Positions 48,530-58,300 of a stretch of DNA of 64,000 nucleotides are shown piece after piece. The notes under the pieces were generated by a model. It was not told where the DNA came from and ran no database searches. It worked only from the letters and a program-made list of their open reading frames with translations. Both the position numbers and the translations under genes were made by a program. The number at the start of each line of letters is the position of its first letter. Within the stretch, counting starts at the first letter, position 1. Source of the DNA: Tamlana carrageenivorans (GTDB lineage Bacteria > Bacteroidota > Bacteroidia > Flavobacteriales > Flavobacteriaceae); assembly GCF_002893765.1 (NCBI RefSeq), contig NZ_CP025938.1:620001-684000 (forward strand), written 5' to 3'.

Positions 48530-49690
48530 CTAGATACTTCTTGAAATTCCAAGTGCTAATCCGCGTATTTCTGCCAAACCTTTTAAACGTCCTATGGCCG
48601 TGTATCCTGAATATGCCGAATTGGAGTCCAAATCTTGTAACATTTGGTGTCCGTGATCGGGACGCATAGGCCACTGTACTTGTCTTTCTTTTTCAACCTC
48701 AAGTACTGCCTTTACGACCTCATACATATCGGTAGAACCATCTAGATGATTATCTTCATAAAAACTACCATTGGTTTCACGTCGTACATTTCTTAAGTGT
48801 AAAAAGTGAATACGTTTTGCAAACTTTTTAATCATTTTAGGTAAATCATTGTCTGGATTAGCCCCTAACGATCCTGTACAGAAAGTTATGCCATTGGCAG
48901 GGCTGTCTATAAACCCAATTAAATCCTCTAAATCTTGTTCAGACTTTATAATACGTGGTAAACCCATAATATCTATAGGCGGATCGTCGGGATGAATAGC
49001 CATAACAATGCCGTGAGCCTCACAAACCGGAATAACTTCATTTAAAAAGTAGGACAAATTAGCTTTTAAGTCGGCGTGCGATAAGCTGTCGTACTGAGCG
49101 ATCATGTCCTTAAATACCGGAATAGATAAATCATCAACCGTACCAGGAAGTCCTTTAAGCACATTGTCTTCTAGCTGCTGTTTTTCTTTGGCACACATTT
49201 CAGAAAAACGCTGTTTAGCTTGCTGTAATACCTCTGTGGTATATACCAAATTGGCATCTTCTCGTTTCAAAATATAGCATTCAAAAATAGCCATTTCAAT
49301 TTTATCAAAACGTAATGCTGTACTCCCATCATCCAGTTTCCAATGCAATTGAGTACGTGTCCAATCTAAAACTGGCATGAAATTATAACAGACCTTTTTA
49401 ATACCACATGAAGCCACGTTAATTAAACTTTGTTTATAATGCGCTATACGTTTTAAATAATCGCCTTTTCGAAGCTTTATATTTTCATGAATGGGAATAC
49501 TTTCGATAAAAGCCCATTCAAAGCCATGCGCTTCGATAGCATTTTTCACCTTTAAAATCTCTTCAACTTCCCAAATTTCACCATTTGCAATATGATGCAA
49601 AGCAGTTACAACCCCAGTTGCACCAGCTTGTTTTATATGTAATAAGGTTACGGGATCGTTTACCCCGAACCATCTAAATGTTTCTGTCAT
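48530..49690 (-). CDS. uxuA: D-mannonate dehydratase
   Basis: 386 residues, close to E. coli UxuA (394). Conserved RWFGVNDPVTLLHIKQAGATGVVTALHHI, GHQMLQD near the end, HPDDPP, SLGANPDNDLPKM and HLRNV blocks match UxuA with metal-binding residues at His and Cys (FCTGSLGANP). Converts D-mannonate to 2-keto-3-deoxygluconate, the same product as the alginate pathway intermediate KDG. It is in one operon with the SDR gene (11-nt gap). Confidence 0.9.
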   Translation of the reverse strand: MTETFRWFGVNDPVTLLHIKQAGATGVVTALHHIANGEIWEVEEILKVKNAIEAHGFEWAFIESIPIHENIKLRKGDYLKRIAHYKQSLINVASCGIKKVCYNFMPVLDWTRTQLHWKLDDGSTALRFDKIEMAIFECYILKREDANLVYTTEVLQQAKQRFSEMCAKEKQQLEDNVLKGLPGTVDDLSIPVFKDMIAQYDSLSHADLKANLSYFLNEVIPVCEAHGIVMAIHPDDPPIDIMGLPRIIKSEQDLEDLIGFIDSPANGITFCTGSLGANPDNDLPKMIKKFAKRIHFLHLRNVRRETNGSFYEDNHLDGSTDMYEVVKAVLEVEKERQVQWPMRPDHGHQMLQDLDSNSAYSGYTAIGRLKGLAEIRGLALGISRSI

Positions 49691-49701
49691 CTTTTGTTTT
49701 T

Positions 49702-50514
49702 TTAAACCCCGCTAAAAGCACTAAAGCCGCCATCAACAGGGATTACAATTCCGGTTACAAACTTTGAAGCATCTGAGCTTAAAAAGTGTACAGCTCCATG
49801 TAATTCGTTTGCTTCTCCAAAGCGCTTCATAGGAGTATTTTGAATGATCGTATGACCACGATCGGTAAAAGTTCCATCATCCTTTAACAATAAAGTTCTG
49901 TTCTGCTTTCCTATAAAAAACCCTGGTGCAATGGCATTTACACGTAATCCATCTCCATATTTTGTAGCCAATTCAACCGATAACCACTTGGTATAATTAT
50001 CGATTGCCGCTTTAGATGCCGAATATCCAGCCACGCGCGTAATCGCTCTATCAGATGCCATAGAGGAGATATTAATAATAACACCTGTTCCTTTTTTAAC
50101 CATTTCTTTACCGAAAACTATAGAAGGTACGATACTTCCAAAGAGATTTAAATCTACTACTTTTTTAAAATCGTCCATATCAATATCGAAAAACGATTGA
50201 TCGGGCCCAATGGTAGCACCAGGCATGTTTCCCCCGGCGGCATTAATTAAAACATCAATCTTTTGGTATTTGTTCATAATGGCATCACAAACTTCTTGTA
50301 AACTCACTTTGTCCACAACATTACAGACAAAACCATCAACTTTATCACTAATGGTCTTGAGGTCATTTACAGTTTCATCAACCGTTTTTTGTTTATAATG
50401 CAAAACAATTACAGTTGCACCATTTGTAAGCAAATAGCCCGCCATACTATTTCCTAATACGCCAGCAGCTCCAGTGATAAGGATTACCTGGTCTTTTAAG
50501 TTAAATAAGTTCAT
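49702..50514 (-). CDS. SDR oxidoreductase, probable D-mannonate oxidoreductase (fructuronate reductase)
   Basis: 270 residues. Rossmann motif TGAAGVLGNSMAG (TGxxxGxG type), NAAG, and the catalytic YSASK. The SDR type, not the mannitol-dehydrogenase type of E. coli UxuB. Its placement upstream of uxuA suggests D-fructuronate reduction to D-mannonate; a DEH reductase of the alginate pathway would have the same fold, and this is a real alternative given the alginate lyases nearby. Confidence 0.8.
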   Translation of the reverse strand: MNLFNLKDQVILITGAAGVLGNSMAGYLLTNGATVIVLHYKQKTVDETVNDLKTISDKVDGFVCNVVDKVSLQEVCDAIMNKYQKIDVLINAAGGNMPGATIGPDQSFFDIDMDDFKKVVDLNLFGSIVPSIVFGKEMVKKGTGVIINISSMASDRAITRVAGYSASKAAIDNYTKWLSVELATKYGDGLRVNAIAPGFFIGKQNRTLLLKDDGTFTDRGHTIIQNTPMKRFGEANELHGAVHFLSSDASKFVTGIVIPVDGGFSAFSGV

Positions 50515-51090
50515 GCGTTGTTTTTATTTTATTTTTAAACACTTAGGTTTTTGATATTTTTACTCAAAATACCACACCACATTTAGGTATGCTCATACAG
50601 AAAAAATGCTATCGAAACAATACGATTAGATCACATAAATGATCGTTAACAATCGACTAAATTGACCATAATAATGCAACCACTTACAAGATTATCAGAA
50701 ATTTAGAGATCACATTTTAAAAGTACTCATGGGTTTAAAAGTCATGCGTACCCTAATTATTATCTTAGGCAAAAAGGTCTACTCTCTGATTGACAATTTA
50801 GAACAAAAAGTTTTTAAGTGTGTATGAAACACGAACAAATTAAGTTAAAGGTTTTGACAATTCCAAACGAGTTCAAAATACAAACAACTAAATTAAGGTC
50901 TAGATATGCCACGGAGGCTTTTTGATATTCCAGGGAAAGGACTAAATTTTGTATTTTGTAATATTCTGAATGCCATTTACCTAACACAAAACAACGCAGC
51001 AAGGTGTTTAAACACAAAACAAATGTATAACCCACACGAACTTGTTAATATATTATAGAATTATTATATATTAGCCTTAAAAAATAAAGG
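50515..51090. other. 576-bp divergent promoter region, no gene
   Basis: Lies between the leftward SDR-uxuA operon and the rightward Nudix-type regulator gene. A short leftward open frame (50814-51035) has no credible protein features. The main visible signal is the AT palindrome at 51046-51073. Promoters must lie on both sides, but boxes are not clear enough to place. Confidence 0.5.
51046..51073. promoter_or_regulatory. 28-bp imperfect palindrome before the Nudix-type regulator
   Basis: TAATATATTATA (51046-51057) and TATTATATATTA (51062-51073) are inverted repeats (11 of 12) around GAAT. It ends 17 bp before the ATG of the regulator. Autoregulation at this site is the simplest reading. AT-rich composition makes palindromes commoner by chance, so this is tentative. 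Confidence 0.45.
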
Positions 51091-51780
51091 ATGATTATAG
51101 GTTATAACCCTGAAGATAAAGTATATTTAGCAGTAGACTGCATTATTTTCGGATTTGACAATGAAGACCTAAAGGTCTTATTAATTCAAAGAGACTTTGA
51201 ACCCGAACAAGGTAAATGGTCGCTAATGGGGGGGTTTTTAAAGCAAAATGAGACTTTGGACGATGCTGCAGCCAGAGTTTTACATCGGCTAACAGGTGTT
51301 CATGACATATACCTTGAACAGCTTTATACTTTTAGTGAAGTGGATCGTGATCCTGTAGCACGTACTATTTCGACCTCGTACTATGCTATTATTAATATTG
51401 AAAAATACAACGAAAAAATAAGCAAAAAGACAAACGCTAAATGGTTTAGTTTATCTGAAGTACCTCAGCTTATTTTTGACCATGATGATATGCTTGATAA
51501 AGCTATAAAAAGACTACGCAGAAGGACTTCTATTAATCCCATTGGTTTTGAATTACTTCCCGAAAAATTTACCATGCGTCAATTACAAAAACTTTACGAA
51601 GCGATTTTAAATAAAGAGTTAGATAAACGCAACTTTGTAAATAAAATTAATTCTATGGATGTGCTTATTAAATTGAAAGAAAAGGATATGAGCTCATCAA
51701 CAAAAGGATCTTTTTTATATATTTTTAATGAAGAGCAATACAATGCCAAACAGGATAATCACTTCTATTTGAAACTTTAA
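51091..51780 (+). CDS. Nudix-type (NrtR/AraR-like) transcriptional regulator
   Basis: 229 residues. Nudix fold N-terminus (DKVYLAVDCIIFGFDNEDLKVLLIQRDFEPEQGKWSLMGGFLKQNETLDDAAARVLHRLTGVHDIYLEQLYTF), where the Nudix box has lost the REUXEE catalytic glutamates (here RVLHRLTG). The C-terminal winged helix (LLPEKFTMRQLQKLYEAILNKELDKRNFVNKIN) binds DNA. Such proteins sense sugars or nucleotides; divergent from the uxuA operon, so it probably senses a uronate-pathway ligand. Confidence 0.75.
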   Translation: MIIGYNPEDKVYLAVDCIIFGFDNEDLKVLLIQRDFEPEQGKWSLMGGFLKQNETLDDAAARVLHRLTGVHDIYLEQLYTFSEVDRDPVARTISTSYYAIINIEKYNEKISKKTNAKWFSLSEVPQLIFDHDDMLDKAIKRLRRRTSINPIGFELLPEKFTMRQLQKLYEAILNKELDKRNFVNKINSMDVLIKLKEKDMSSSTKGSFLYIFNEEQYNAKQDNHFYLKL

Positions 51781-51839
51781 TTGGAAGTAATTCATTGTGG
51801 TTAAAAAAAATTGCTTTTCCATAAAATTAGGCTTTAAAA

Positions 51840-52649
51840 CTATCCTACCTTAGACAGAATGAGTTTTTCTAGCACGGTTTCCACGCCTTCATCAGCATTA
51901 CTTTTAGTCTCGAAACGCGCTATTTTCTTCACATCGGGATGCGCATTGGCCATAGCATAGCTGAAATAACCTAATCCTAACATTTGTAAATCGTTGTTAT
52001 AATCGCCAAAAACTAAGGTTTCATCTGAATTCACATTCAATTTATTTTGAAGCTTGGATAATGCATAGCCTTTATTGGACTCCTTATGAGAAATATCAAG
52101 CCAGTTTTTTCCTGAAATCGTAACCTGTAAATCGTGAGTCATATCTTTCATAACAGGAAGAATGCAGGTTTCAGAAGATTCAAAATGGTAAACCGCTATC
52201 TTGAGGAATTCATCATCAATTACTTTGGTGATATCATCCACCACCTCATAAGACTTATAGTATTCGCTGAATTTAGCTATAAATACCTCATCCTTAGTTT
52301 CAATATAAGCCGCTTTTTTTCCGCATAAAACGATATAAGCTCCAGTAATTGTTCGCAGCTTTTCAACACATTTTTGTACATCTTCCTTAGATAATTGCAG
52401 CAACACCTCTGAAACATTATCATGTTGCATAAACCCGCCATTTTCAGCTATAATGGAAATCTCATCTTTTATTTGGTCTAGTTTATGAAGAATACTTTGG
52501 TACTGTCTACCACTAGCAGCCACAAAATGAACCTGATGTTTTTTTAAAGCTTCAAACTGACTAAAAAATCGTGCACTTACTTCGCCTTTAGGGTTAAGTA
52601 AGGTACCGTCCATATCTGAAACTACTAATTTTACCTTTGAAAAATCCAT
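51840..52649 (-). CDS. HAD superfamily (Cof-type) phosphatase
   Basis: 269 residues from ATG 52649 (VKLVVSDMDGTLLNPKGEVS), with the DMDGT nucleophile, FVAASGRQYQSI, KGYALSKLQ and the late VFGDYNNDLQML motif II-IV. Cof-type cap. A sugar-phosphate phosphatase is typical; substrate unknown. It lies convergent to the Nudix-type gene and upstream of nothing that ties it to a pathway. Confidence 0.8.
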   Translation of the reverse strand: MDFSKVKLVVSDMDGTLLNPKGEVSARFFSQFEALKKHQVHFVAASGRQYQSILHKLDQIKDEISIIAENGGFMQHDNVSEVLLQLSKEDVQKCVEKLRTITGAYIVLCGKKAAYIETKDEVFIAKFSEYYKSYEVVDDITKVIDDEFLKIAVYHFESSETCILPVMKDMTHDLQVTISGKNWLDISHKESNKGYALSKLQNKLNVNSDETLVFGDYNNDLQMLGLGYFSYAMANAHPDVKKIARFETKSNADEGVETVLEKLILSKVG

Positions 52650-52730
52650 AATATTCTTTTTAAGACCAAAATACAATATTATTAAGAAGCTAAACGGTGA
52701 TGCATATTTTTAAAATGTTAAAACAAAAAA

Positions 52731-52760
52731 AAAGCAGATGAAAATTAACTCATCTGCCTT
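52731..52760. terminator. Terminator after the PL7 lyase gene
   Basis: GCAGATGA (52734-52741) and TCATCTGC (52750-52757) form a stem around AAATTAAC, with A-rich and T-rich flanks. The same arms form the terminator after the PL6/PL7 gene (55294-55327), so the lyase genes share terminator sequences. Confidence 0.75.
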
Positions 52761-52781
52761 TAAATTTATTCTTAAGAAAAA

Positions 52782-55001
52782 TTATCTCTTAATAATGCGC
52801 TTATTAACAGCACCTGCTTTTCCTTCAAGTCTGAAAATATACATTCCTGATTTTAGGTTTGATATATCAACCGATTGACTTTGAATCGCTTGATTTAAAA
52901 TCACTTTACCTGTTTGATCAAAAATAGTTAGTTTTTGGTATTGGCTTGCACCGCTAATATTAATGGTGTTTATAGCTGGGTTTGGCCATAAGGTTACAGC
53001 TTCAACCGAATCATTTCCAATTTTAGAAGCACTAGATTTTGATGTTGCTGTACTAGAATATCCAAATACTCTAAGCTCCTCAATACTAATCCAATCTCCA
53101 GAATAATCATTGGCACCAGTTACTGTGATTCTAACATATCGAGCATCAATTTCATTAAAAGAATCTGCAATTGGAGATGAATTAGAACCTCCAGTTGAAT
53201 TACTAGTTCTGTCTACAACTTCAGTATACGAACTTCCGTCTTCAGAAACTTCAATTGTATATTGGTAAGCACGGTCACCAAAACAAATAACTTCAGTACT
53301 ATTAACGGTATATAAACCACCTAAATCGATCACTGTCCACTCAGGGTATGATTCTGCAGACCATCTTGAGTCTTCATCACCATCTACTAAATTAGAGGCT
53401 GGGTTATGAGATTGTTGGCTAGAAAAAGTTACCGATTTTCCTAAAGCCACATTGGTAGAATCTGGAGTTGGCTCACCACCGGTATTGCTACCATCACCTG
53501 GGAAAACAGCTAATTCTAATAAACTTACCCAGCTACCTGTGTAAGTGTCTGCACCAGTAACCGTAATTTTTACGTATCTAGCATTAATACTATCAAAAGC
53601 ATCTATAATTGGACTTGATGCCGATCCTGGTGTTGAGTTATTAGTTCTGTCTACAACTTCGGTATAAGAACTTCCGTTTTCAGAAACTTCAATAGTATAT
53701 TGGTAAGCACGATCGCTATAACATACTAACTCTGTACTTCCAATATTTTGAACGGCACCTAAATCGATAGTAGCCGATTGTGGGAAACCTGAAACAGACC
53801 ATCTTGTACCTGTATCACCATCAACAAGATTAGCCGCGACATTAGATCCATCGGCAGATCCAGTTCCTGATACATTTTTATTTAATGCTAAATTCGTATC
53901 GACTGATGGATTTGATGCTTTTAATACAGTAACATTAGTTGAATCTGTATAATTTCCATCTGAAGTTGTTACAGTAATTGTTGCTGATCCTTCTGAATGT
54001 GCAGTCACTACACCTGTAGAACTTACTGAAGCTACAGCATTATTATTAGAGCTATAGCTCACACTTTTATTAGAGGCATCTGAAGGACTTACAGAAGCAG
54101 ATAATTCTTGAGTTCCACCAATAGCTAAACTAACTGAACTAGGGTTTAAAGATACACCCGTAACATCGATAGGAGCGGTTGATCCACCACCGTGATCTAC
54201 TAAGAAATCATATACTAATACTTCACCATAGTTATCTGGATCGTCTGTAGCATCGCCTTCCTTTTCAGGGTTACTTTGCGTATAGTTACCTACTTTAAAA
54301 TACGTTTGATCGTAGTTTAAGTCCATGACATAGTCGTTACCATCGGCTCTTACTAAGTATGAAGAGGCATTTCCGCTGTTAAAAGCGTTTAATAAGTTTC
54401 CATCTTCAGCATAATAACAATAGTGCTTACCATCTTCAACTAAAAAGATAACTTCATGGATATCTCCTAAGTTATAATCTGTTTTAATGCTTACATCATC
54501 ACGTAGTTTTCCTCCATTGAATGATAAAAATAAATGTGAATTTTCTAATCGCATTACCATAGAATCGTCGATACCATCGGCTTTATTTCCATGAATTTGC
54601 GTTGCTACTAAATGAGATTTAGTAATTGGTAAATGTGTGATGGCTTGTTTTACATATATCATATGCGAACCTTCAGTCGTCCAATAGATATCTTTACTTC
54701 CATCAACTTCTCTTTCTCTAAGTTCTGAACGGATGTAACTTGAATTAGGTGTTGTTCCGTTATCACTTCTTATTGGCGCTCTAAAAACGATAGCATCGCC
54801 AGAATTGTTAACATAAAAGAATTCGTTTGATTTTCCACACAATTGTTTTTCTTCTACACCATCTGGATAAGTAATTTTCCATTGGTTACAATTACGCATG
54901 AGGTCTGAGGGAGCTTGTGCCGTTCCTATTTGAAAGGCCCCTAAAAATAGGGTTGCGCATACCGCCAATTTGCTTATGCGACTTGATAATGTTAGATTCA
55001 T
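52782..55001 (-). CDS. Secreted PL7 alginate lyase with Big2 and two F5/8-type domains
   Basis: 739 residues. Signal peptide (1-29), then the PL7 catalytic domain (about 30-275) with SYIRSELRERE, VATQIHGN and YFKVGNYTQ, the three signature motifs. A Big2 Ig-like domain (about 280-360), two F5/8-type (CBM32) domains (about 365-505 and 515-655) and a Por-type sorting domain ending INKRI... The whole layout is a cell-surface or secreted endolyase that cuts alginate by beta-elimination. Confidence 0.9.
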   Translation of the reverse strand: MNLTLSSRISKLAVCATLFLGAFQIGTAQAPSDLMRNCNQWKITYPDGVEEKQLCGKSNEFFYVNNSGDAIVFRAPIRSDNGTTPNSSYIRSELREREVDGSKDIYWTTEGSHMIYVKQAITHLPITKSHLVATQIHGNKADGIDDSMVMRLENSHLFLSFNGGKLRDDVSIKTDYNLGDIHEVIFLVEDGKHYCYYAEDGNLLNAFNSGNASSYLVRADGNDYVMDLNYDQTYFKVGNYTQSNPEKEGDATDDPDNYGEVLVYDFLVDHGGGSTAPIDVTGVSLNPSSVSLAIGGTQELSASVSPSDASNKSVSYSSNNNAVASVSSTGVVTAHSEGSATITVTTSDGNYTDSTNVTVLKASNPSVDTNLALNKNVSGTGSADGSNVAANLVDGDTGTRWSVSGFPQSATIDLGAVQNIGSTELVCYSDRAYQYTIEVSENGSSYTEVVDRTNNSTPGSASSPIIDAFDSINARYVKITVTGADTYTGSWVSLLELAVFPGDGSNTGGEPTPDSTNVALGKSVTFSSQQSHNPASNLVDGDEDSRWSAESYPEWTVIDLGGLYTVNSTEVICFGDRAYQYTIEVSEDGSSYTEVVDRTSNSTGGSNSSPIADSFNEIDARYVRITVTGANDYSGDWISIEELRVFGYSSTATSKSSASKIGNDSVEAVTLWPNPAINTINISGASQYQKLTIFDQTGKVILNQAIQSQSVDISNLKSGMYIFRLEGKAGAVNKRIIKR

Positions 55002-55009
55002 TTTAATTT

Positions 55010-55085
55010 AGTTTAAGTTGTTTTAATAAAACCATTTAATTGGTTAATCAAACTGGTTAATTAATGTGGTGAACCAATTTAATTT
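55010..55085 (-). promoter_or_regulatory. Conserved leader element upstream of the PL7 lyase gene
   Basis: The leader contains, on the plus strand, CATTTAATTGGTTAATCAAA then CTGGTTAATTAATGTGGTGAACCA. The PL6/PL7 gene has the closely matching stretch at 59465-59515. TGGTGAACCA is a perfect-core palindrome (TGGT-GA-ACCA) and TGGTT recurs. It is likely an operator for a FadR/GntR-type regulator of alginate genes, so the two lyases would be co-regulated. Confidence 0.55.
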
Positions 55086-55293
55086 TATGCAATGTATATG
55101 AAACAACTCGAACTAACAACTGACAACCAACAATTTAAACACTGCAAAACCTATATTTTCGATGAAATACATTATTTTGAAGCTTTTTCTTACTAACTAC
55201 TAATAAAATATCCCCTAAAATATTATCACATATATATATTTTGATATGATTTTTTAACAAATACTCAATTTAAACTCCTATGGTTAGCTCATA

Positions 55294-55327
55294 AAAAAAG
55301 CAGATGACTAAAATCATCTGCTTTTTT
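55294..55327. terminator. Terminator after the PL6/PL7 lyase gene
   Basis: AAAAAAGCAGATGA (55294-55307) and TCATCTGCTTTTTT (55314-55327) are a perfect 14-bp inverted repeat around CTAAAA. Typical bidirectional rho-independent terminator. The rest of the 371-bp gap holds only the downstream leader of the PL7 gene. Confidence 0.9.
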
Positions 55328-55372
55328 GACCTAAATTCAAATTCTAAGACGGGTTAATACATCCTTTCTTGT

Positions 55373-58300
55373 TTAATTTTTAATAATTCGCTTATTAATA
55401 ACTTTATCATTACCAATAATTCTAAAAATATAAACGCCTGAGTTTAGGTTTGAAATATCTACCGAATCTCCTACTAACGGTTGATTGATTACGACTTTAC
55501 CGGTTTGATCGAAAACCATTACCGATGACGCCGTATCTAGCCCACTAATATTTACCGTGTGACTTGCTGGGTTTGGCCAAAGCGTAACCATTTGTAAACT
55601 GTCGTTTTCTAATTTAGAACTGCTTGATTTTGATGTTGCTGATGAATAACCAAACACTCTAAGCTCCTCTATACTTATCCAATCTCCAGAATAACTATTG
55701 GCACCCGAAACTGATATTCTCACATACCTCGCATCAATTTCGCTAAAGTCATCTGAAATTGGAGCCCCATTTGAACCTCCTGTAGAATTATTAGAACGAT
55801 CGACAACTTCGGTAAAGTTATTACCATCTTCAGAAACCTCTATGGTATACTGATACGCTCGATCGTTAAAACAAATAACCTCGGTGCTGTGAATGGTGTA
55901 AAGTCCTCCTAAATCTACAATCGCCCATTCTGGATAGGTTTGAGCCGACCATCTAGAATCTTCGTCACCATCAACAAGGTTAGCGGCTGGATTAGTCGAT
56001 TGTTCGCTAGAATATGACACCGATTTTTCTAAAGCCACATTGGTAGAAGTTGGTGTAGGCCCAGACCCGCCACCTGTTAAGGTTAACTCATTAAAGTAAA
56101 CAGTAGCCTCACCACTATCTTGTAGATAGACACCATTTTTCCAATAACTTGGGAATGACCAAAAAGATACATCGACATTGACTAATTCTGTACCATTAAC
56201 CTCAACGATCATATCGCCAGAATCTATAGTAATATCACAATCAAAATAGCCGCTAGGTGTCGCTCCAAGATCGATATGAGTTGTACTTACTCCTGCAGCA
56301 TCAACTTTAACTGCAGCCCATAAATGGTCATCACTTTGGTAAACACGTAATAAAGGTTTATTTGGCCCACTACCAACATTGGCATCATCATGAATTTGCA
56401 TGATGGTTAACTGCTCACAGGTTTGCTCTATAATATTTACATTGGCGTGAAGCGTTTGAGAACTCCCATCGACATACCAGTTTTCTAGGAATCTTAATTC
56501 CGATCGTTGCGATGTTCCTCCTGAATCTCTAGTTTGATAAAACGCTAATTTATCGCCATCGGCAACATAAAATGTATTTGAAGCATAGCCAGCAATAATT
56601 TCGGCGTCGGTAGCTTCTGTGCCACTTAACGGCGATTGTAATTTACACTGCACTAAATAATCTTGAAACTTAACTAAATCGTAAGGCACAGTACCGTTAT
56701 TAGCACTCCCATTTACGGTTACCACAGTTGTATCGGTAAAATCCCCATCATCTGTAGTTACTGTAATATTAGCCGAACCTTCTGAAACTGCCGTAACCAC
56801 ACCGTTAGCATTTACTGTAGCCACATTGGTATTGCTACTACTGTAACTTACCTCTTTATTAGTCGCATCACTCGGACTAACACTTGCCGAAAGTTGCTCG
56901 GTATCGCCTTCATCTAAAGTTACATTTGAAGGTGTTAATGACACTGAAGTTACCGCCACTGTTGATGGCGCATCTTCGCCAGCAAACACACGAAGCTCTA
57001 ATAAGCTTACCCAGCTTCCGGTATATGAATCTGCTCCTGTTACTGTAATTTTTACAAATCGGGCATCAATGCTATCAAAAGAATCAGCAATCGGATTTGA
57101 AGTTGTTCCTCCCGATGTGTTGCTACTTCTGTTGACCACTTCGGTGTAATTGCCATTCTGGGCATTAGATACCGAGATAGTATATTGGTAAGCTCTATCA
57201 TTATAACATACCAATTCGGTACTTCCTAAAGTGTATACAGAACCTAAATCGATTGTTGCCGTTTGTGGAAAGCCGGAAACCGACCATCGTGTGCCTGTAT
57301 CGCCATCAACCAAATTAGATGCCACATGAACTCCATCGGCTGTACCCGTACCTTGCACCGATTTATTTAAAGCTACATTATCACCTACCGAAGGTGTTGG
57401 CGCTTCTTCAACGGTCATATTTATAGTATCGGTATACCCACCATCGTCGGTAGTTACGGTAATAGTAGCATGACCTTCAGCATGACCGGTAACAACACCA
57501 TCTGAATTTACTGAAGCCACACTCGAACTACTCGTACTATAACTCACGCTTTTATTCGATGCATCGGAAGGACTTACTGTAACAGATAAAGATTGAGATT
57601 CTCCAACAGACAGATTTAAATTGCTAGCTGAAAAAGCCACAGAAGACACTTCGACATTTCCTGATGAAGCAGCTTCTTGTGTTACTTGAATCGTTTGGTT
57701 AGACACTCCAGAACCACTTACTGTAATAGTTCCTGAGCGCTCTGAATCGGCTGTATTTTCTTGAACAGTAACGTTAATAGTACCATTACCAGAATCAGAA
57801 GATGGCGATACTGTAATCCAAGATTGGTTATCAGTAACCGCCCAACTTACGTTTGAAGACACGTTTACTGTTGCTGTGTCTCCTTCCGCAGGAAAATCAC
57901 TCAAAGAAGCCACTGATAAATAATCACCTGAGCTTCCGTTACCTGTAGCATCCAAAAAGCTAGCACCTACAGAAACACCAACCATACTATTGGTATGTGG
58001 TGCAAAAGTTGCAGAACCACTAGCACCACTCACCTCGTGAGCACCAGCATCCATATTAGAATTCGGTCTTGTACGTCCTTCAATATCGTTATTTACAGTA
58101 GAACTATAAGCGCTACCGGCTGCATTTGCCGCTGCCCCTGAAGCACTAGGCTTAAAAATTTCACCGCTAGCCGAAAAATTAGCGTTGGCTTCTGTAATTC
58201 CAGAATCTGAAATACCAATAGGTGCACCTCCAAAAATATTGCCCTCGTAAGTCATGCCTTGTCCAGTTCCAGAAATATCACCACTTACAATATTCGATTC

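Noticed and set aside
50814..51035. Leftward ORF of 73 aa in the uxuA-regulator gap
   Set aside because: No start context or protein features; chance frame in AT-rich DNA.
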